From the NCBI GenBank assembly GCA_003719395.1, contig RHMC01000070.1, positions 1 to 35,279 on the forward strand: a stretch of DNA of 35,279 nt, written 5' to 3'. A program made the translations under genes and the position numbers. Of the stretch, positions 33,442-35,279 are shown one piece after another. The DNA comes from Streptomyces altiplanensis. Lineage in GTDB: Bacteria > Actinomycetota > Actinomycetes > Streptomycetales > Streptomycetaceae. Within the stretch, counting starts at the first letter, position 1, and every line of letters starts with the position of its first letter. The notes under the pieces are model-generated. The model was given only the letters and a program-made list of their open reading frames with translations. It was not told the origin of the DNA and did not search any database.

Positions 33442-34515
33442 CGTTTCTCCGGCAGTGGGTCGGTGAAGCCCCAGTCTTCGGCGAGCAGCGCGTCGACGGC
33501 GGCCACAGCGGCCGCGAGCCGCCGCTCGTGCGGTCCGCCAAGAGTGACGAAGGGGCGCCCGGTACGGACGAGTCCTCGCGGAAGCGTCCCGTCATCCAGG
33601 GCCGCAGGTGTTCGCCGTCGCGCAGGCCGTCGTCCTCGAAGGGCACGTCCGCGTGGTCGGTGAGCAACCACAGGTGCTGCCCGCCGCGTGCGGCGATACG
33701 GGCGACGTCGGGGCTGGGGGCGCCGAGGTAGCGCTCGTGCCACACCGTGGTGGCGAAGGCGTCGGTGTCGCAGAACAGCACGGGAGAGCCCGCGCCGGCC
33801 GCCTCGTCCTCGGTTTCGCACTGCCGCCGCGCGATCAGCGGGAACTCCTCCGTGCCGAAGACGACGTCCGTCCAGTCGGCTTCAGGGCGTTCCGCGCGCA
33901 GGGCGGCCAGCTTCTGTTCGCTGTACTCCCTGCCGTACTCGGGAACGCACCGCGTCCGTTCCCAGACGCCGCCGCGGGCCCGGTAGTGCGCCGTGAGCGC
34001 GCGCACCATGTCGTGGTCCCCGTCGACTCGGCCCCCAGGACGACGACGCGCCGGGCGAGGGCGGCCCGTACGGGCGCCTCCAGGAAGCCCCAGTGGCGGA
34101 CGGGGTCCGCGCGTACGGCCGTTCCCGAGACGGGAAAAGCCGTGCGGTCCGGGTCGACGCACACCGCCTCCGCGCCGAAGCGCCGGCCCAGCTCCTCGCC
34201 GTACGCCTCCGAGGTGAAGACGGCGTCGACGGCCTCGGGAACGGCGGCCAGGAAGACCGCCATGTGCGCGTCCCACACGGCGGGGTCGGTGATGTCGACC
34301 GGGATGTCGTCCATGGCGCCGACGACAACGGCGTCCGGGTGTACGGCTTTCATCCACGCCACCCTCTCGTCGAGCGGTACGGATTCGACGGAAGACGCGC
34401 ACACGAGAACGGTGAGCCGTTCGCAGCGTTCCCGCGCGGTGCGCACGAGGTGGTGGTGTCCCGCGTGCGGCGGATAGAACTTCCCGAGCACGAGGCCGTG
34501 CTTGTAGTCCGTCAT
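33438..34515 (-). pseudogene. nadR: NadR-like NMN adenylyltransferase / ribosylnicotinamide kinase, two frameshifts
   Basis: The adenylyltransferase half has GLVLGKFYPPHAGHHHLVR (HxGH active site) and AVFTSEAYGEELGRRFGAE. The kinase half starts with VVVLGAESTGTTT, then MVRALTAHYRARGGVWE, EYGREYSEQK, LFCDTDAFATTVWHERYLG and WLLTDHADVPFEDDGLRDG. Frames break near 34015 and 33582; adding one C at each gives 359 residues, the expected length. It phosphorylates nicotinamide riboside brought in by PnuC and adenylates the NMN to NAD. The nucleotide loop has Thr where a Walker A Lys is expected. It overlaps pnuC and nrtR by ATGA. It lacks the N-terminal HTH of enterobacterial NadR. Confidence 0.88.
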
Positions 34516-35165
34516 ACGGCGGCCTCGGCGAACGGCTGTTCCCGGGAAGCGGCGCCGCGCCGCCAGTTGAGCAGCCCCAGCACGCACAGGGCCATGAAAC
34601 CGACGTACAGCAGTGAGGTCAGGTACAGCTCCTTGTAGGCGTACAGCGGGACGTACACGACGTCCGCCGCGATCCACAGCCACCACGATTCGAGGCGTTT
34701 CCTGCACTGCCCGTACGTCGCCATCAGGGACAGCGCGGTCGTCAAGGCGTCCCAGAAGGGAACGGTCGAATCGGTGGCGCGGTCGAGGAGCAGCGTGAGG
34801 GACAGGGTCCCCACCGCCCCCGCCACCAGCAGCCAGGTCCACTCGGTACGGCTGGTGCGCCGCACCGGGAGGGACGAGGAGCCTGGTCCACCCCCGTGGG
34901 TCCAGGTCCACCAGCCGTAGGCGGCGAGGGCGATGAAGACGACCTGCAGGCCGGCATCGGCGTACAGGCCCGCCTGGGTGAAGAGGAGGACGAAGAAGAT
35001 GTTGTTGGCGATGCCGATCGGCCAGTTGGCGATGTGCTGCCGGGCGACGAGCCAGACGCAGAGCGCTCCACTGCCGAACCCGAGTACTTCTGTCCAGCTC
35101 ACCGGGGTGTCCAGGACGGTCACCAGCGGTCGCTGGAGCGGTTCGAGTATGTCCGCGAGACTCAC
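34512..35165 (-). CDS. pnuC: Nicotinamide riboside transporter PnuC
   Basis: A 217-residue, seven-helix facilitator. Family motifs are ARQHIANWPIGIANNIFFVLL, AAYGWWTWTH and SWWLWIAADVVYVPLYAYK, the last with the aromatic and Asp residues lining the substrate path. It lets nicotinamide riboside in, which NadR traps by phosphorylation. The GTG at 35165 is preferred because AAAGGGGG sits 5 bases upstream and the promoter's -10 box implies that transcription begins near 35184. The GTG at 35186 (7 codons longer) would lie at or before the transcript start. It is the first gene of the five-gene NAD operon. Confidence 0.92.
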   Translation of the reverse strand: MSLADILEPLQRPLVTVLDTPVSWTEVLGFGSGALCVWLVARQHIANWPIGIANNIFFVLLFTQAGLYADAGLQVVFIALAAYGWWTWTHGGGPGSSSLPVRRTSRTEWTWLLVAGAVGTLSLTLLLDRATDSTVPFWDALTTALSLMATYGQCRKRLESWWLWIAADVVYVPLYAYKELYLTSLLYVGFMALCVLGLLNWRRGAASREQPFAEAAV

Positions 35166-35173
35166 GCCCGCCC

Positions 35174-35200
35174 CCTTTGTAGTCACAGTGACTATAAAGG
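35174..35200 (-). promoter_or_regulatory. Candidate NrtR operator in front of pnuC
   Basis: A 27-base palindrome with 12 of 13 pairs matched: core TAGTCAC-A-GTGACTA (35180-35194), one mismatch on each side, then CCTTT (35174-35178) with AAAGG (35196-35200). It covers the -10 box and transcript start of the promoter, so a bound protein would block initiation. Because an NrtR-type regulator is encoded in the operon, autoregulation by that protein is the natural inference. Confidence 0.7.
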
Positions 35201-35220
35201 CTTGAAGGCCCGCACCACAA
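35191..35220 (-). promoter_or_regulatory. Housekeeping-type promoter of the NAD operon
   Basis: On the minus strand TTGTGG (35215-35220) and TATAGT (35191-35196) are separated by 18 bases, close to the TTGACA/TATAAT consensus. The predicted transcript start is about 35184, 19 bases before the preferred pnuC GTG. Confidence 0.65.
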
Positions 35221-35231
35221 GCGGCAAAAGG

Positions 35232-35279
35232 CCCGGCCGGTTCCGTGTGCGTACACCCGGCCGGTTCCGTGTGCGTACA
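35232..35279. repeat. Two exact 24-bp tandem repeats at the window edge
   Basis: A 24-base unit that begins CCCGGCCGGTTCC and ends GTGCGTACA occurs at 35232-35255 and again, identically, at 35256-35279, the last base of the window. It may continue beyond the edge as a longer array or mark a contig end. It lies upstream of the NAD operon promoter. Confidence 0.8.

Noticed and set aside
1..35279. CRISPR arrays, rRNA, insertion sequences, integrases or att sites
   Set aside because: No regularly spaced repeats, rRNA signatures, transposase motifs or tRNA-borne direct repeats were seen; gene content and base composition are uniform core Streptomyces.

Overview
The window is about 35 kb of very GC-rich DNA (third codon positions almost always G or C, GTG starts common, many 4-base ATGA/GTGA overlaps). 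The gene content is that of a Streptomyces chromosome core region: secreted streptogrisin-type proteases, a SepF-like division protein, DUF5685 and DUF1684 proteins, and an aroH-tyrA-cmk-plsC-der block. From memory, the order from the SepF-like gene to aroH resembles the SCO1749-SCO1762 stretch of S. coelicolor; this was not checked by alignment.

Layout. 0.1-3.6 kb: a spermidine-synthase-like protein, an OmpR-type response regulator cut off in its DNA-binding domain, a lipoprotein cut off at the same point from the other strand, a methyltransferase-Nudix fusion and a GNAT acetyltransferase. 3.6-7.4 kb: a tripartite tricarboxylate transporter (tctC-tctB-tctA) divergent from a CitB/TctD-type response regulator. 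7.4-11.2 kb: a membrane protein and two streptogrisin-family proteases. 11.5-15.5 kb: DUF1684, DUF5685, a SepF-like protein and an acyl-CoA dehydrogenase. 15.5-19.1 kb: a 14-helix drug exporter, a PAP2 phosphatase and an I78 inhibitor. 19.6-24.9 kb: a WYL regulator with a perfect 31-nt palindrome at its start, a GT4 glycosyltransferase with a coupled partner gene, and two uncharacterised proteins. 24.9-29.4 kb: der, plsC, cmk, tyrA and aroH. 29.6-30.9 kb: a Tat-exported Rieske lipoprotein and a nucleotidyltransferase.

The most interesting unit lies at 30.85-35.22 kb on the minus strand. It is a tightly coupled operon pnuC-nadR-nrtR(Nudix-WHD)-ADP-ribosylglycohydrolase-nucleotidyltransferase, with a promoter overlapped by a near-perfect 27-nt palindrome that is a good candidate NrtR operator. 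It appears to join uptake and phosphorylation of nicotinamide riboside to ADP-ribose turnover and to a nucleotidyltransferase of the RlaP-like kind. A second, convergent member of that nucleotidyltransferase family lies beside it.

Major caveat: about nineteen reading-frame breaks are visible, including in tyrA, nadR and nrtR. In almost every case restoring one C or G inside a short C/G run repairs the whole protein. This looks like consensus error in the sequence rather than mass gene decay, so genes typed as pseudogene for a frameshift are probably intact in the organism. The response-regulator/lipoprotein junction near 1.5 kb is different and looks like a real deletion or a misjoin.
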